From: Pseudomonas sp. sp1636
Lineage (GTDB): Bacteria; Pseudomonadota; Gammaproteobacteria; Pseudomonadales; Pseudomonadaceae
Assembly (NCBI RefSeq): GCF_030376615.1
Contig: NZ_JARRAB010000010.1
Span: forward strand, 114,246 to 178,245
Direction: 5' to 3'
DNA: 64,000 bases
The notes below the pieces were generated by a model. It was given only the letters and a program-made list of their open reading frames with translations, was not told the origin of the DNA and made no database searches. The stretch's first letter is position 1, and the number at the start of each line of letters is the position of its first letter. The position numbers and the translations under genes are program-made. Below are positions 1-11,935 of this stretch, piece by piece.

Positions 1-290
1 GCGAAACGGTGCTGGTCTCGCTCGGCGCCGCAGGCGCCTTGTTGGCCAGTGACGGCCTGAGCGAGCGGATCGCCGCGCCGTCGGTGCCCCGGCGCAGCAC
101 CGTCGGCGCCGGCGACAGCCTGGTCGCCGGCATCACCCTCAAGCTGGCCGCCGGTGCCGGCTGGCGCGAAGCCGCGCGCTTTGGCGTGGCCGCCGGCAGC
201 GCTGCGATCATGAGCGAAGGCAGCGCACTGTGCCGGCGCAGCGACACCGAGCGGCTGTATGCCTGGCTGCAGGCCTATGGGGGCTCCTGA
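1..290 (+). CDS. PfkB-family sugar kinase, C-terminal part (5' end outside window)
   Basis: The frame is open from the window edge to a TGA at 288-290, so only about the last 95 residues are present. The segment STVGAGDSLVAG is the PfkB signature 2, whose GAGD contains the catalytic aspartate and the anion hole. The family phosphorylates sugars with ATP in the cytoplasm; fructose 1-phosphate or fructose 6-phosphate is the most likely substrate, but the substrate-binding half is missing. The gene converges on norW with about 90 bp between them. Membership in the family is secure; the exact enzyme is inferred. Confidence 0.8.
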   Translation, partial: ETVLVSLGAAGALLASDGLSERIAAPSVPRRSTVGAGDSLVAGITLKLAAGAGWREAARFGVAAGSAAIMSEGSALCRRSDTERLYAWLQAYGGS

Positions 291-348
291 GCAGGCTCGC
301 CGAGGCGATCCCGGCCGCGGACGGATTCCAGGCTCTGCCCCGTTCCAG

Positions 349-370
349 CCGGCAAGCGCGCGCTTGCCGG
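349..370. terminator. Perfect 11-bp-arm inverted repeat between convergent genes
   Basis: CCGGCAAGCGC is followed directly by its exact reverse complement, so the site can fold in either RNA. A second short hairpin (376-392) overlaps the norW stop. No U-tract follows either one. It could be a bidirectional terminator or a REP-like palindrome separating the kinase gene and norW. Confidence 0.35.
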
Positions 371-382
371 TACGCCCCGGCT

Positions 383-1516
383 TCAGCCGGGCAACTGGCG
401 CAGCAGGGCGAAGGCGTTCTGCAGGCGCCCCTCGCTGACCACGAAGCCGCGCAGCTGCGCCTGTTCGTCGAAGGCCTGCGCCAGCATGCCTTGCTCGTCG
501 AAGCTGAGCCGCCAGTCGAGGTGGTCGCCGCTGGTCTCGCCAGCCAGGTGCAAGGGCAGGCGCGGTGTTTTCACCCGGATCAGCATGGGCGGCAGCTGCA
601 GCGCCTGCGGTTGGCCGAGCAGGGTCTTGGCCAGGGCGCTGGCCGCCAGTTGGATCGGCTGCAGGAACGGCAGCACGCGACCACTGATCTCGGCGCAGTC
701 GCCCAGGGCGTAGATATGCTCGGCGCTGGTCTGCAGATGGCGGTCGACCTGAATGCCACGGTCTACGGCGAGCCCGGTCTGGCGTGCCAGTTCGATGCTC
801 GGACGCAGGCCGATGGCGGCGATGGCGCTGTCGCAGTCGACCCATTGGCCGTCGTCCAGATAGGCGCGGATACCTTCGTCGGTTCGCTCCAGTCGTTGCA
901 GGCCGCTGCCCAGGCGCAGTTGCGCGCCACTGGCGACCAGGCAGGCCTGCAGGCGGGCGCTGACCGCCGCCGGCATCAAGGACGCCAGCAGGCTGCTGGC
1001 CTGGTCGACCAGTACCACCTGCTTGCCGCTGCTGAGCAGATCCATTGCCAGCTCGCTGCCGATCAGCCCGGCGCCGAGCACCAGCACGCGGCGGGCGTCG
1101 CGCAGCTGCGCCTCGGCGGCCTGGTATTCGCCCTGGCTGTTGAGCGTCAGCAGCAGTTCATGGCCCGGCACCGGCGGCACCAGGGCGTTGGCCCCGGTGG
1201 CCAGCACCAGTTGCGCGTAGGCGTGGCTGCCGTCGGCGGTGTGCACGCGACGAGCCTGCGGGTCGATCGACTCGACCCGGGTGAAGGGTTGTATGGCGAC
1301 CTGGTACTGCTCGGCGAAGCGCGCGGCGCTCAGACGGGTCAGCTCGGCACTGCTGCGGCCCTGGCTGAACGCATGGCTGATGTCCGGCTTGTTGTACTCG
1401 TCGCCGCTGTCGGCAGTGAGCAGGCGGATGGGCACCTGCGCGTCGAGCTTGCGCAGACTCTTGACCAACTGGCAGGCGGCGAACCCCGAGCCGATGATGA
1501 GGATTTCGTGGCTCAT
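383..1516 (-). CDS. norW: NorW-type NADH:flavorubredoxin (rubredoxin) reductase
   Basis: FAD enzyme of 377 aa that passes electrons from NADH to the rubredoxin domain of NorV. The start at [14 protein letters not shown] puts the first dinucleotide-binding GxGxxA loop (FAD) at residues 8-13. The second, [12 protein letters not shown], lies near the middle and binds NAD(P)H. A C-terminal FAD motif (IYALGDCAE) is present. The start codon overlaps the norV stop by 4 bases (ATGA), so the pair is translationally coupled. A longer upstream start would run inside norV. The family also includes the rubredoxin reductases of alkane oxidation; linkage to norV and norR makes NorW the best call. Confidence 0.93.
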   Translation of the reverse strand: MSHEILIIGSGFAACQLVKSLRKLDAQVPIRLLTADSGDEYNKPDISHAFSQGRSSAELTRLSAARFAEQYQVAIQPFTRVESIDPQARRVHTADGSHAYAQLVLATGANALVPPVPGHELLLTLNSQGEYQAAEAQLRDARRVLVLGAGLIGSELAMDLLSSGKQVVLVDQASSLLASLMPAAVSARLQACLVASGAQLRLGSGLQRLERTDEGIRAYLDDGQWVDCDSAIAAIGLRPSIELARQTGLAVDRGIQVDRHLQTSAEHIYALGDCAEISGRVLPFLQPIQLAASALAKTLLGQPQALQLPPMLIRVKTPRLPLHLAGETSGDHLDWRLSFDEQGMLAQAFDEQAQLRGFVVSEGRLQNAFALLRQLPG

Positions 1517-2967
1517 GCTGCTTTCTCCCGCAGTACTTCGAAGACATCCTTGCCCAGGCTGCATTCCGGGCAGAGGAAATTATCCGGCACCTCGCTCCAG
1601 GGCGTGCCGGCGGCCACGTTCTGCATCGGTTCGCCGAGCTCGGGCTGGTAGACCCACTGGCAGACGCTGCACTGCATGGCCGGGCCGGCATCTGCCGAAG
1701 CGGCGGCGGACGCCTGAGCGGCGGGCTTGGCCGCTGCCGGGGCAGCGGCTTGGCGGGTGCCCGGCGGGGTGGCCAACGCCCATTCGCGCGCCAGTTGCCG
1801 ACCATGGGCGCGGCAGGCCTCCAGGGCGTTGCCGTCGGGACGCCATTTACTCTTCAGCGACAGCGAAGTGGTAAAGCCGGCGTCCATCAGACGGGTCTGG
1901 ATGCGATCCACGGCGCCGCCGTTCCAGCCGTAGCTGCCGAAGGCGGCGGCCTTCTTGTTGCGAAAGCGCAGGCCGGTGATTTCCTCCAGCATGCCGGCGA
2001 TCTTCGGCATCATCACGTTGTTCATGGTCGAGGAGCCGACCAGGATGGCCTTGGAGCGGAACACCTGGGTGAGGATCTCGTTCTTGTCGTGGCGGGCGAC
2101 GTTGAAAATCTTCACCGCCACGCTCGGATCGGCCTCGTGGATGCCCTGGGCCAGGGCGTCGGCCATCATCCGGGTGTTGTTCGACATGCTGTCGTAGAAC
2201 AGGGTGATGCGGTTCTCCTGGTAGTGGTCGGCCCACTCCAGGTACTTGCCGACGATCTGCGCCGGGTCGGTGCGCCAGACCACGCCGTGGGCGGTGGCGA
2301 TCATCGACAGCGGCAGGTTGAAGCCGAGCACCTCGTTGATCTTGGCGGTGACCAGCGGGCTGAAGGGGGTGAGGATGTTGGCGAAGTAGCGCAGGCACTG
2401 CTCCATCAACTCCTGCTGGTCGACCTCGTCGTTGAACAGGTGTTCGTCGCAGTAGTGCTGGCCGAAGGCGTCGTTGCTGAACAGCACGGCGTCGCCGCTG
2501 AGGTAGGTCATCATGCTGTCGGGCCAGTGCAGCATCGGCGTCTCGATAAACACCAGTTGCTTGCCGTTGCCGATGTCCAGACTGTCGCCGGTCTTCACCG
2601 GGATGAAGTTCCACAGCGGCTGGTGGTGGTGGCCGGTGATCGAGTCGATGGCGTTGGCGGTGCAGTAGATCGGCGTGCCGGGGATGCGCGCCATCAGCTC
2701 GGACAGTGCGCCGGCGTGATCCTCTTCGGCATGGTTGATGACGATGTAATCGATGCTCGCCAGGTCGATCTGGCTGGCCAGGTTGAGAATGAACTCACGG
2801 CTGAAGCGATGGTCGACGGTGTCGATCAGCACGGTCTTCTCCTCGCGGATCAGATAGCTGTTGTAGCTGGTGCCCTTGAGGGTCTTGTATTCGGTGCCGT
2901 GAAAGTCACGAACCTCCCAATCGCGCTGGCCGACCCAGTGGATGTTTTCTTTGAGCAGAATAGTCAT
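1513..2967 (-). CDS. norV: Anaerobic nitric oxide reductase flavorubredoxin
   Basis: 484 aa, with the three modules of NorV in order. The metallo-beta-lactamase-like diiron domain (about 1-250) keeps ligands H79, E81, D83, H84, H147, D166 and H227, at the same numbers as the E. coli protein. A flavodoxin-like FMN domain (about 254-400) begins at [12 protein letters not shown]. After an Ala-rich linker (about 401-430) comes a rubredoxin domain with C433, C436, C466 and C469. It reduces NO to N2O in the cytoplasm with electrons from NorW. It is the first gene of norVW, with a sigma-54 promoter and an inverted repeat upstream. No key residue is missing. Confidence 0.96.
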   Translation of the reverse strand: MTILLKENIHWVGQRDWEVRDFHGTEYKTLKGTSYNSYLIREEKTVLIDTVDHRFSREFILNLASQIDLASIDYIVINHAEEDHAGALSELMARIPGTPIYCTANAIDSITGHHHQPLWNFIPVKTGDSLDIGNGKQLVFIETPMLHWPDSMMTYLSGDAVLFSNDAFGQHYCDEHLFNDEVDQQELMEQCLRYFANILTPFSPLVTAKINEVLGFNLPLSMIATAHGVVWRTDPAQIVGKYLEWADHYQENRITLFYDSMSNNTRMMADALAQGIHEADPSVAVKIFNVARHDKNEILTQVFRSKAILVGSSTMNNVMMPKIAGMLEEITGLRFRNKKAAAFGSYGWNGGAVDRIQTRLMDAGFTTSLSLKSKWRPDGNALEACRAHGRQLAREWALATPPGTRQAAAPAAAKPAAQASAAASADAGPAMQCSVCQWVYQPELGEPMQNVAAGTPWSEVPDNFLCPECSLGKDVFEVLREKAA

Positions 2968-3016
2968 ACAAATGCGTACCTTGCAGAGGTGGACAGATAA
3001 GCCTGCCCGTCTCTAC

Positions 3017-3032
3017 TGCAGGGTGCGTGCCA
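3017..3032 (-). promoter_or_regulatory. Sigma-54 (-24/-12) promoter of norVW
   Basis: Read on the minus strand the site is TGGCACGCACCCTGCA, very close to the consensus TGGCACG-N4-TTGCA. The GG and GC elements have the required spacing. It lies about 50 bases before the norV start. NorR carries the GAFTGA loop that contacts sigma-54, so promoter and activator agree. Confidence 0.85.
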
Positions 3033-3066
3033 GTATTTAAGTAATTGAAATATAAGAGATTTACAA

Positions 3067-3087
3067 TGTACATTTGTCAAATGTACA
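3067..3087. promoter_or_regulatory. 21-bp palindrome, probable NorR enhancer site
   Basis: TGTACATTTG-T-CAAATGTACA is a perfect inverted repeat about 35 bp upstream of the -24 element of the norV promoter and about 50 bp before norR. It contains GT-N7-AC at 3076-3086, the core reported for NorR sites. E. coli has three such sites; only this one is clear here. Its place between divergent norR and norV suits activation of norVW and autoregulation of norR. Confidence 0.65.
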
Positions 3088-3135
3088 GTGCCTGTGTAAT
3101 GTCTTTCCGACATATCTTGGTCATAAAGACAGAAC

Positions 3136-4668
<1,533 letters not shown>

Positions 4669-4687
4669 CGGCGCGGGCCGCCTGCGG

Positions 4688-6166
4688 TTACTGGACGAAT
4701 CCGGCGTTCAGCATTAAATCCAGCAGCGGTTGCGGGTAGACGCCAAGGAAGAACGCCAGCAGGGCGACGATCAGCAGCATGATGCCGCCCGCCCGCTGGC
4801 CCCAGTTGAACGGCGCATCGTGGCGGCGCAGGTTGGGTTCGACCATGAACAGGGTGACCATCACCCGCAGGTAATAGAACACCCCGATCGCGCTACCGAG
4901 CACCAGTGCGCCGAGCAGCCACCAGAGCTCGGCCTGCACGCCGACGGTGATGATGTAGAACTTGCCGATAAAGCCCGCGGTCAGCGGAATGCCCGCCAGC
5001 GACAGCATCATCACGGTGAGCACGGCGGTCAGGTAGGGGCGGCGCCAGAACAGCCCGCGGTATTCGTAGAGCGCATCGCAGTCGCGGCCGTTGTAGGGCG
5101 TGGACATCAGGGTGACCACGCCGAAGGCGCCGAGCACGGTCAGCACGTAGGTGACCAGGTACACGCCGACCGCCTCGACCGCCAGGCCCTCGCTGGCGAT
5201 CAGGGCGACCAGCAGGTAGCCGAAGTGGGCTATCGAGGAGTAGCCGAGCAGGCGCTTGAGGTTGCTTTGCAGCAGGGCCAGCAGGTTGCCGAAGAGCATC
5301 GAGGCGACGGCGATTACTGCCAGTAGAGCGTGCAGCGCCGGGCTCGCGGCCGCGGGCGACAGCTGGAACAGGCGCAACAGCACGGCGAACACGGCGACCT
5401 TGCTGGCCGTGGCGAGAAAGGCCGCAACCGGTGCTGGCGCGCCTTCGTAAACATCCGGTGTCCACAGATGAAAGGGCACCAACGACAGCTTGAACGCCAG
5501 GGCGACCAGCAGTATGGCCATGCCCAACTGCACCAGCGCGCCTGGCTGCGCGGCTGGCGCCAGGATGGCGCCGATCCCGGCAAAGCTCAGGCTGCCGGCG
5601 TCGGCATACAACAGGGCCATGCCGAACAGCAGAAACGCGCTGCCGGCGGCCGACAACACCATGTACTTGAGGCCCGCCTCCAGCGAGCGCTTGTTGAAGA
5701 AGGCATAGGCGACCAGCCCGTAGGTCGGCAACGAGAGCAGTTCCAGGCCGATGAACAGCCCGGCCAGGTGCTGCGCGCTGACCAGCACCAACCCCCCCAC
5801 GGCGGCCAGCAGCATCAGCAGATACAGCTCCTCGCGGTTGCCGGGATAGCCCTTGCCCAGCTTTTCGCCGAGGTAGGCGTGGGCCAGGGTGATGCAGGCG
5901 AGGGTGGCGACCAATAGCAGGGCCATATAGAAACAGGCGAAGCGGTCGACGATCAGCAGCGCGGTGACTTCCAGTGGGGCGACCTGCAACGCCGGGAGCA
6001 AGGACAGCAAGGCCAGGTTGAGACCGATCACCGAGAGCACAAAGCTCTGGGTGTGATTACGTCGCCAGGCGATCCCGAGCATCACCAGCACGGCGGTGGC
6101 GCTGGTGATCAGCAGCGGCAGCAGGGCGATGAAATGGCGCAGGGTCAGATCCAATTCCATGTCCAT
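4688..6166 (-). CDS. nuoN: NADH-quinone oxidoreductase subunit N
   Basis: About 492 aa polytopic membrane subunit of complex I, one of three Mrp-antiporter-like proton-pumping subunits. The stretch from GNREELYLLMLLAA through the FNKRSLEAGLKYM segment is typical of NuoN. The frame is open far upstream inside nuoM, so the start must be chosen. ATG at 6166 (MDMELD) has a weak GGTAG five bases upstream; ATG at 6160 is the alternative. It is the last gene of the nuo operon, starting 5 bases after the nuoM stop codon. Confidence 0.93.
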   Translation of the reverse strand: MDMELDLTLRHFIALLPLLITSATAVLVMLGIAWRRNHTQSFVLSVIGLNLALLSLLPALQVAPLEVTALLIVDRFACFYMALLLVATLACITLAHAYLGEKLGKGYPGNREELYLLMLLAAVGGLVLVSAQHLAGLFIGLELLSLPTYGLVAYAFFNKRSLEAGLKYMVLSAAGSAFLLFGMALLYADAGSLSFAGIGAILAPAAQPGALVQLGMAILLVALAFKLSLVPFHLWTPDVYEGAPAPVAAFLATASKVAVFAVLLRLFQLSPAAASPALHALLAVIAVASMLFGNLLALLQSNLKRLLGYSSIAHFGYLLVALIASEGLAVEAVGVYLVTYVLTVLGAFGVVTLMSTPYNGRDCDALYEYRGLFWRRPYLTAVLTVMMLSLAGIPLTAGFIGKFYIITVGVQAELWWLLGALVLGSAIGVFYYLRVMVTLFMVEPNLRRHDAPFNWGQRAGGIMLLIVALLAFFLGVYPQPLLDLMLNAGFVQ

Positions 6167-6171
6167 GTGCA

Positions 6172-7704
6172 CTACCGAGCCGAAAGCAGTTGAGAGAAGG
6201 CCGTGGCCAGCCATTGCTGCACGCCGTGCATGCTCGCCGCCGAGGTGTCCAGCACCGGTTGCGGATAGACCCCGAGCAGCAGCAGCAAGCCGATCAGGCC
6301 GAGCATCATGCTCAGCTCGCGGCCATCCAGCCCCTGCAATGGGCCTTCGGCCTTGGCCGGGCCATAAAACGCGCGTTGGATCATGCTCAACGAGTACACC
6401 GAGGCCAGCACCAGGCCGCCGGTGGCGATCACGGTGACCAGCGGGGCGACCTTGAAGGTGCCGAGCAGGATCAGGAATTCGCCGACGAAGTTGCCGGTGC
6501 CGGGCAGGCCCAGCGAGGCGGCGGCGAAGAACAGCATCACCCCCGGCAGGTAATTCAGCCGCCCCCACAGGCCGCCCATCAGGCGCAGGTCGCGGGTGTG
6601 CAGGCGCTCGTAGAGCTGGCCGCAGAGGATGAACAGCGCGGCGGCGGACAGACCGTGGGCGAGCATCTGAATCACCACGCCTTGCAGCGCCAGCTGAGTG
6701 CCGGAATAGATACCGATCAGCACGAAGCCCATGTGCGACACGCTGGTGTAGGCGATCAGGCGTTTGATGTCGGTCTGGGCGAAGGCCAATAGCGCACCAT
6801 AGACGATGCCCAGTACGCCGAGGCCCATGGCGATCGGGGCGAATTCGGCCGAGGCATTGGGAAACAGCGGTACGCCGAAGCGCAGCAAGCCATAGGCCGC
6901 GGTTTTCAGCAGAATCCCGGCCAGATCCACCGAGCCGGCGGTCGGTGCCTGGGCGTGGGCATCCGGCAGCCAGGAGTGCAGCGGCACCACCGGCAGCTTG
7001 ACCGCGAAGGCGATGAAGAAACCGAGCATCAGGGTGTATTCGACTGTCGGGTCGAGCTTGGCTTGCAACAGCAGGGCGTAGTCGAAGGTCAGCACGCCAG
7101 TTGTGTGGAAGTTGGCGAACACCAGGCCGAGAATCGCCACCAGCATGATCAGGCCGCTGGCCTGGGTGTAGATGAAGAACTTGGTCGCCGCGTTGATCCG
7201 CGAGGTCTTGCCGTCCGCCGCGCTGTGCCCCCACAGGGCGATGAGGAAGTACATGGGCACCAGCATCATTTCCCAGAAGAAGAAGAACAGGAACAGATCC
7301 AGGGCCAGGAACACGCCGATCACGCCACCGAGGATCCACATCAGGTTGAGGTGGAAGAAGCCGACACGCTGCTGGATTTCCTGCCAGGAGCAGAGTACCG
7401 AAAGCACCCCGAGCAGGCCGGTGAGCAGGATCATCAACAGCGACAGGCCGTCCAGCGCCAGGTGCAGGCTGATGCCGAAGCGGGCGATCCACAGGTACTT
7501 GAATTCCAGCTCCCAGGTCGGTTCGCGGCCGCCGCCCGGTGCCAGCTGGAAGTCGCCCTGCTGCCACAACCACAGGCCGATCAGCAGCACCAGGCCCATG
7601 GTCAGCAGCGCCAGCCAGCGCGGCAGGGTGCTGCTGTGGCGCTCGGCCAGCCAGCAGAGCAGGCCGCCGATAAAGGGAATCAGGATCAGCCAGGGCAGAA
7701 TCAC
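6172..7704 (-). CDS. nuoM: NADH-quinone oxidoreductase subunit M
   Basis: 510 aa, antiporter-like proton-pumping subunit of the complex I membrane arm, hydrophobic along its length. The family region EMMLVPMYFLIALWG (first conserved Glu) and the PLHSWLPDAHAQAPTAGSV segment, conserved in NuoL, NuoM and NuoN, are visible. The start MILPWLILIPFIGG fits the family's first helix. It lies 25 bp after nuoL in the operon. Confidence 0.97.
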   Translation of the reverse strand: MILPWLILIPFIGGLLCWLAERHSSTLPRWLALLTMGLVLLIGLWLWQQGDFQLAPGGGREPTWELEFKYLWIARFGISLHLALDGLSLLMILLTGLLGVLSVLCSWQEIQQRVGFFHLNLMWILGGVIGVFLALDLFLFFFFWEMMLVPMYFLIALWGHSAADGKTSRINAATKFFIYTQASGLIMLVAILGLVFANFHTTGVLTFDYALLLQAKLDPTVEYTLMLGFFIAFAVKLPVVPLHSWLPDAHAQAPTAGSVDLAGILLKTAAYGLLRFGVPLFPNASAEFAPIAMGLGVLGIVYGALLAFAQTDIKRLIAYTSVSHMGFVLIGIYSGTQLALQGVVIQMLAHGLSAAALFILCGQLYERLHTRDLRLMGGLWGRLNYLPGVMLFFAAASLGLPGTGNFVGEFLILLGTFKVAPLVTVIATGGLVLASVYSLSMIQRAFYGPAKAEGPLQGLDGRELSMMLGLIGLLLLLGVYPQPVLDTSAASMHGVQQWLATAFSQLLSAR

Positions 7705-7729
7705 GTGGTCACGCTCCTTGGTTGCATGA

Positions 7730-9577
7730 TCAGAGCACCTTCAGCAGGCCGAGCAGCAGCACGGCGCCGCCGACCAGGGTTGCGGCATACCAGCGCACCT
7801 GGCCGGTCTGGCTGCGGCTGAGCAGCAGGTGCAGAAGCCGGGCCAGGCGCGGCAACAGGCCAATGCTGCGGTCGAACGGGTCACGCCGCAGCACCCGGCA
7901 GAGCCACAGGTAGGGTTTGACGAACAACCGGTCGTAGAGCCAGTCGAAGCCCCAGGCGGCGAACCACCAGGCCCTGAAGAAACGCCCCGGCCCACTGGCG
8001 GCCAGACGCCTGACCAGGTCGCGCTGGCCGAGAAACAGGGCCGCGGCAGCAGCGATGCCCAGCACCGCGATGAAGCCGGAGAACAGCTCCAGGCCGTGTT
8101 TGCCTGCGCCGCCGGCATGCCCGACGCTGTCTGGCAGCACCCCGGCCAGGGGCGGTTCGATCAGCGCGCCGACGAAGGTCGACAACAGCATCAACAGCGT
8201 CAGCGGCAGCCAATAGGCGATGCCCTTGCCCGCATGGGCCTCGCTCTGTTGCGGGCCGTGGAAGACGATGAAGATCAGGCGGAAGGTATACAGCGAAGTC
8301 AGCACCGCACCGAGCAGACCGGCCAGCAGCAGCGGCTGGTTGCCGCTGGCCAGGGCTTCCCAGAGAATCTCGTCCTTGGAGTAGAAGCCGGCCGTGACCA
8401 GGGGCAGGGCGGCCAGTGCCGAGCCGCCGACCAGGAAGCACAGGTAGGCCAGCGGCAGGGGTTTGCGCAGCCCGCCCATCCTGAAGATGTTCTGCTCGTG
8501 GTGGCAGGCGACTATTACCGCGCCGGCGGTGAGGAACAGCAGGGCCTTGAAGAAGGCATGGGTCATCAGGTGGAAGATCGCTGCCTGCCAGGCGCCGACG
8601 CCGAGGGCGAGGAACATGTAGCCGATCTGGCTCATGGTCGAGTAGGCGAGAATGCGCTTGATGTCGGTCTGCACCAGGGCGGCGCAACCGGCCAGCAGCA
8701 GGGTCACACCGCCGACCAGGCCGACCAGGCCCAGGGTCAGCGGCGTCAGGCTGAACAAACCATGGCAGCGGGCGATCAGGTAGACCCCGGCGGTGACCAT
8801 GGTCGCCGCGTGGATCAGCGCGGAGACCGGGGTCGGGCCGGCCATGGCATCGGCCAGCCAGGTCTGCAACGGCAGTTGCGCCGACTTGCCCACCGCACCG
8901 CCGAGCAGCAGCAGGGTCGCGGCGGTCAACAGCGGATCGCCGCTGGCGAATTTCTGCGGCGCCAGCGCCAGCATCTCCTGGATATTCAGGGTGGCGAAGG
9001 CATGGAACAACACGAACAGACCCAGGGCCATGAACACATCGCCGATGCGGGTGACGATAAAGGCCTTGAGCGCCGCGCCGCCGTTGGCCGGTTTGCGGTA
9101 GTAGAAACCGATCAGCAGGTAGCTGCACAGGCCGACGCCCTCCCAGCCGAAATACAGCAACAGCAGGTTATCGCCGAGCACCAGCAGCAGCATGCTGGCG
9201 ATAAACAGGTTCATGTAGGCGAAGAACCGCGAATAGCCTTCCTCGCCACGCATGTACCAGGAGGCGAACAGGTGGATCAGAAAACCCACGCCGGTGACCA
9301 CCCCGAGCATGGTCAGCGCCAGACCATCCAGGTGCAGGGCGAAGCTCGGGGTAAAGCCATCTACCGCCAGCCATTGCCAGAGCACCTGCACATACACGCC
9401 GTCGGCTGGCGGAGTGGCGAAGAACTGCCAGCCGACCAGTAGGCTGAACAATGCCGCCAGACCCACCGAGCCAACGCCGATCAGCGCCGTGAGAGGTTCC
9501 GCGAAGCGCCCACGGGAGAAGGCCAGCAGGCAGAAACCCAGCAGGGGAAACAGCAGCGTCAGGTAGAGAAGGTTCAT
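7730..9577 (-). CDS. nuoL: NADH-quinone oxidoreductase subunit L
   Basis: 615 aa, the largest antiporter-like subunit at the distal end of the membrane arm. Conserved parts include [18 protein letters not shown] and [20 protein letters not shown], followed by [13 protein letters not shown]. The C-terminal region corresponds to the long lateral helix and final transmembrane helix. The ATG overlaps the nuoK stop by 4 bases, indicating coupling. It translocates protons and makes no direct redox contribution. Confidence 0.97.
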   Translation of the reverse strand: MNLLYLTLLFPLLGFCLLAFSRGRFAEPLTALIGVGSVGLAALFSLLVGWQFFATPPADGVYVQVLWQWLAVDGFTPSFALHLDGLALTMLGVVTGVGFLIHLFASWYMRGEEGYSRFFAYMNLFIASMLLLVLGDNLLLLYFGWEGVGLCSYLLIGFYYRKPANGGAALKAFIVTRIGDVFMALGLFVLFHAFATLNIQEMLALAPQKFASGDPLLTAATLLLLGGAVGKSAQLPLQTWLADAMAGPTPVSALIHAATMVTAGVYLIARCHGLFSLTPLTLGLVGLVGGVTLLLAGCAALVQTDIKRILAYSTMSQIGYMFLALGVGAWQAAIFHLMTHAFFKALLFLTAGAVIVACHHEQNIFRMGGLRKPLPLAYLCFLVGGSALAALPLVTAGFYSKDEILWEALASGNQPLLLAGLLGAVLTSLYTFRLIFIVFHGPQQSEAHAGKGIAYWLPLTLLMLLSTFVGALIEPPLAGVLPDSVGHAGGAGKHGLELFSGFIAVLGIAAAAALFLGQRDLVRRLAASGPGRFFRAWWFAAWGFDWLYDRLFVKPYLWLCRVLRRDPFDRSIGLLPRLARLLHLLLSRSQTGQVRWYAATLVGGAVLLLGLLKVL

Positions 9578-9885
9578 CCGTGCATCTCACTGGCAGCGTC
9601 GATGTCCAGGGTGTGAAAGCGGCGGTACAGCTGCAGCAGTATGGCCAGGCCGACGGCCGCCTCGGCGGCCGCCAGGGTGATCACCAGGATAAACATCACC
9701 TGGCCATCGGCCTGCGCCCAGCGGCTGCCGGCGACGATAAAGGCCAGGCCGGCGGCATTCATCATGATCTCCAGGCTCATCAGTATGAACAGGATGTTGC
9801 GCCGTACCATCAGGCCGACCAGGCCCAGGCAGAACAGCACGCCGGCCAGCGCCAGGCCGTGTTCCAGCGGAATGGAGCTGATCAT
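9574..9885 (-). CDS. nuoK: NADH-quinone oxidoreductase subunit K
   Basis: 103 aa with three predicted transmembrane helices, the MrpC-like subunit. It starts at [15 protein letters not shown], the usual NuoK N-terminus. Buried glutamates needed for proton transfer are in [10 protein letters not shown] and [10 protein letters not shown]. Start and stop each overlap the neighbouring genes by 4 bases (ATGA), so nuoJ, nuoK and nuoL are tightly coupled. A longer upstream frame exists but lies antisense-like inside nuoJ and lacks family similarity. Confidence 0.96.
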   Translation of the reverse strand: MISSIPLEHGLALAGVLFCLGLVGLMVRRNILFILMSLEIMMNAAGLAFIVAGSRWAQADGQVMFILVITLAAAEAAVGLAILLQLYRRFHTLDIDAASEMHG

Positions 9886-10382
9886 GGCTGCGCCTCGGAT
9901 CGACCCAGGTGGAAGGCGGCGACCAGTGCCGCCAGGAGCAATAGGGAGGCCAGTTCGACCACCAGCAGGTAGGGGCCGAACAAGCTGATACCGACGGCCT
10001 TGGCCGCCACTGTCTGGGTGCCCAGTACGGCGCCACTGGGCGTGCCGAACAGCGTGTAGAGCAACTCGCCGAGCAGCAATAACGCCAGCAGCGCCGGCCC
10101 CAGCCAGATACCCGGGGTCAGCCAGTGGCGCTCCTGTTCGATGGCCGCCGGGCCGAGGTTGAGCATCATCACCACGAAGACGAACAGCACCATGATCGCC
10201 CCGGCGTAGACGATGACCTCCAGGGCGCCGGCAAAAGGCGCGCCTAGGGCGAAAAAGCACATCGCCACCGCCAGCAGCGAGATGATCAGGTAGAGCAGGG
10301 CGTGCATCGGGTTGCGGTTAGTGATCACCCGCAGGGTGGCGAGCACCGCGATACCGGCGGCGAAGTAGAAGGCGAACTGCAT
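9882..10382 (-). CDS. nuoJ: NADH-quinone oxidoreductase subunit J
   Basis: 166 aa, five-helix membrane subunit of complex I. The segment [19 protein letters not shown] and the glycine-rich [19 protein letters not shown] stretch, which forms the pi-bulge helix in solved structures, identify NuoJ. It starts 16 bp after nuoI and its stop overlaps nuoK. The C-terminal half is less conserved, as usual. Confidence 0.96.
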   Translation of the reverse strand: MQFAFYFAAGIAVLATLRVITNRNPMHALLYLIISLLAVAMCFFALGAPFAGALEVIVYAGAIMVLFVFVVMMLNLGPAAIEQERHWLTPGIWLGPALLALLLLGELLYTLFGTPSGAVLGTQTVAAKAVGISLFGPYLLVVELASLLLLAALVAAFHLGRSEAQP

Positions 10383-10398
10383 CAGCGGCTCCTCGGCA

Positions 10399-10947
10399 TC
10401 ATGGCAGCAACCCCTTGACGTTGACCGGTTCGGCCTCGTTCTGCGCCGCGCCCTTGGGTTTGCCGGCGATGGCCAGGCCGGCGACCCGGTAGAAGTTGTA
10501 GTCCGGGTACTTGCCGGGGCCGGCGATCAGCAGGTCGGCCTTCTCGTAAACCAGTTGCTGGCGATCGAACTCGGCCATCTCGAAGTCCGGGGTTAGCTGG
10601 ATGGCGTTGGTCGGGCAGGCCTCCTCGCACAGGCCGCAAAAAATGCAGCGCGAGAAGTTGATCCGAAAGAACTCGGGATACCAGCGGCCATCGGCGCTTT
10701 CGGCCTTCTGCAGGGAGATGCAGGCCACCGGGCAGGCCACCGCGCAGAGGTTGCAGGCCACACAGCGCTCCTCGCCGTCCGGATCGCGGGTCAGTACGAT
10801 GCGCCCGCGGTAGCGCGGCGGCAGGTACACCGGCTCCTCGGGGTACTGCAGGGTGTCGCGCTTGCGCCAGGCATGGGCGAAGATCATCCCCAGGCTGCGC
10901 AACTGGGTGAAGGTGCCATGCAGGATGTGCCCGATGTACTTGAACAT
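10399..10947 (-). CDS. nuoI: NADH-quinone oxidoreductase subunit I (two [4Fe-4S])
   Basis: 182 aa peripheral ferredoxin-like subunit carrying clusters N6a and N6b. The two motifs [12 protein letters not shown] and [12 protein letters not shown] are complete. The N-terminus has an amphipathic start typical of NuoI that docks to the membrane arm. It passes electrons from NuoG toward NuoB. It lies 10 bp after nuoH in the operon. Confidence 0.97.
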   Translation of the reverse strand: MFKYIGHILHGTFTQLRSLGMIFAHAWRKRDTLQYPEEPVYLPPRYRGRIVLTRDPDGEERCVACNLCAVACPVACISLQKAESADGRWYPEFFRINFSRCIFCGLCEEACPTNAIQLTPDFEMAEFDRQQLVYEKADLLIAGPGKYPDYNFYRVAGLAIAGKPKGAAQNEAEPVNVKGLLP

Positions 10948-10957
10948 GGCGTACTCC

Positions 10958-11935
10958 TCAGGCGGCGGCCAGCACCAGGGCGCCGGTCAGCAGCAGGTTG
11001 AGCAGGGTCAGAGGCAGGCAGAAGACCCAGCTGAAGCTCATCACCTGGTCATAGCGCGGCCGCGGGATGGCGGCGCGCAGGAGGATGAACAGCATGATGA
11101 AGAATCCGGTCTTCAGGGCGAACCAGGCGAAAGGCGGCAGCAGCGGGCCGTGCCAACCACCGAAGAACAGGGTCACCAGCAGCGCCGAGATCAGCACGAT
11201 GCCGATGTATTCGCCGACGAAGAACATGCCCCATTTCATCCCGGCGTATTCGATGTGGTAGCCGTCGGCCAGTTCCTGTTCGGCTTCCGGCTGGTCGAAC
11301 GGGTGGCGGTGGGTGACCGCCACTCCGGCAATGAAGAAGGTACAGAAACCGAGAAACTGCGGAATGATGAACCACAGGTGCTGGTGCTGGTATTCGACGA
11401 TCTCGCGCAGGTTGAACGAACCGGCCTGGGCCACCACGCCCATCAACGCCAGGCCCATGAACACCTCGTAGGACAGCGTCTGCGCCGAGGCGCGCAGGCT
11501 ACCGAGCAGGGCGAACTTATTGTTGCTGGCCCAACCGGCGAACAGCACCGCGTACACCGACAGCCCGGCCATGGCGAAGAAGAACAGCAGGCCGATATTG
11601 AGGTCGGCCACGCCCCAGGTCGGGGTAATCGGCACCACCACGAAGGCGATCAGCAGCGCGCTCATGGCCAGCACCGGCGCCAGGGTGAAGATGAACCTGT
11701 CGGCGAACGGCGGCGTCCAGTCTTCCTTGAAGAACATCTTGAGCATGTCCGCGGCGATCTGGAACATGCCGTACGGGCCAACCCGGTTGGGCCCGTAGCG
11801 ATCCTGCCAGAGACCGAGCAGGCGGCGCTCGACCCAGCTGAGCAGGGCGCCGCAAATCACCACGCTGAGCAGGATGACCACGGCCTTGAGTACCGCGAGC
11901 ACGATCGCCAGCAACTCGGGTGTCAACCAGTTCAT
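10958..11935 (-). CDS. nuoH: NADH-quinone oxidoreductase subunit H
   Basis: 325 aa membrane subunit that forms much of the quinone site with NuoB and NuoD. The conserved cytoplasmic loop [19 protein letters not shown] and the acidic stretch [18 protein letters not shown] are present. The start overlaps the nuoG stop by 4 bases. It has about eight transmembrane helices, as expected for the family. Confidence 0.97.
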   Translation of the reverse strand: MNWLTPELLAIVLAVLKAVVILLSVVICGALLSWVERRLLGLWQDRYGPNRVGPYGMFQIAADMLKMFFKEDWTPPFADRFIFTLAPVLAMSALLIAFVVVPITPTWGVADLNIGLLFFFAMAGLSVYAVLFAGWASNNKFALLGSLRASAQTLSYEVFMGLALMGVVAQAGSFNLREIVEYQHQHLWFIIPQFLGFCTFFIAGVAVTHRHPFDQPEAEQELADGYHIEYAGMKWGMFFVGEYIGIVLISALLVTLFFGGWHGPLLPPFAWFALKTGFFIMLFILLRAAIPRPRYDQVMSFSWVFCLPLTLLNLLLTGALVLAAA

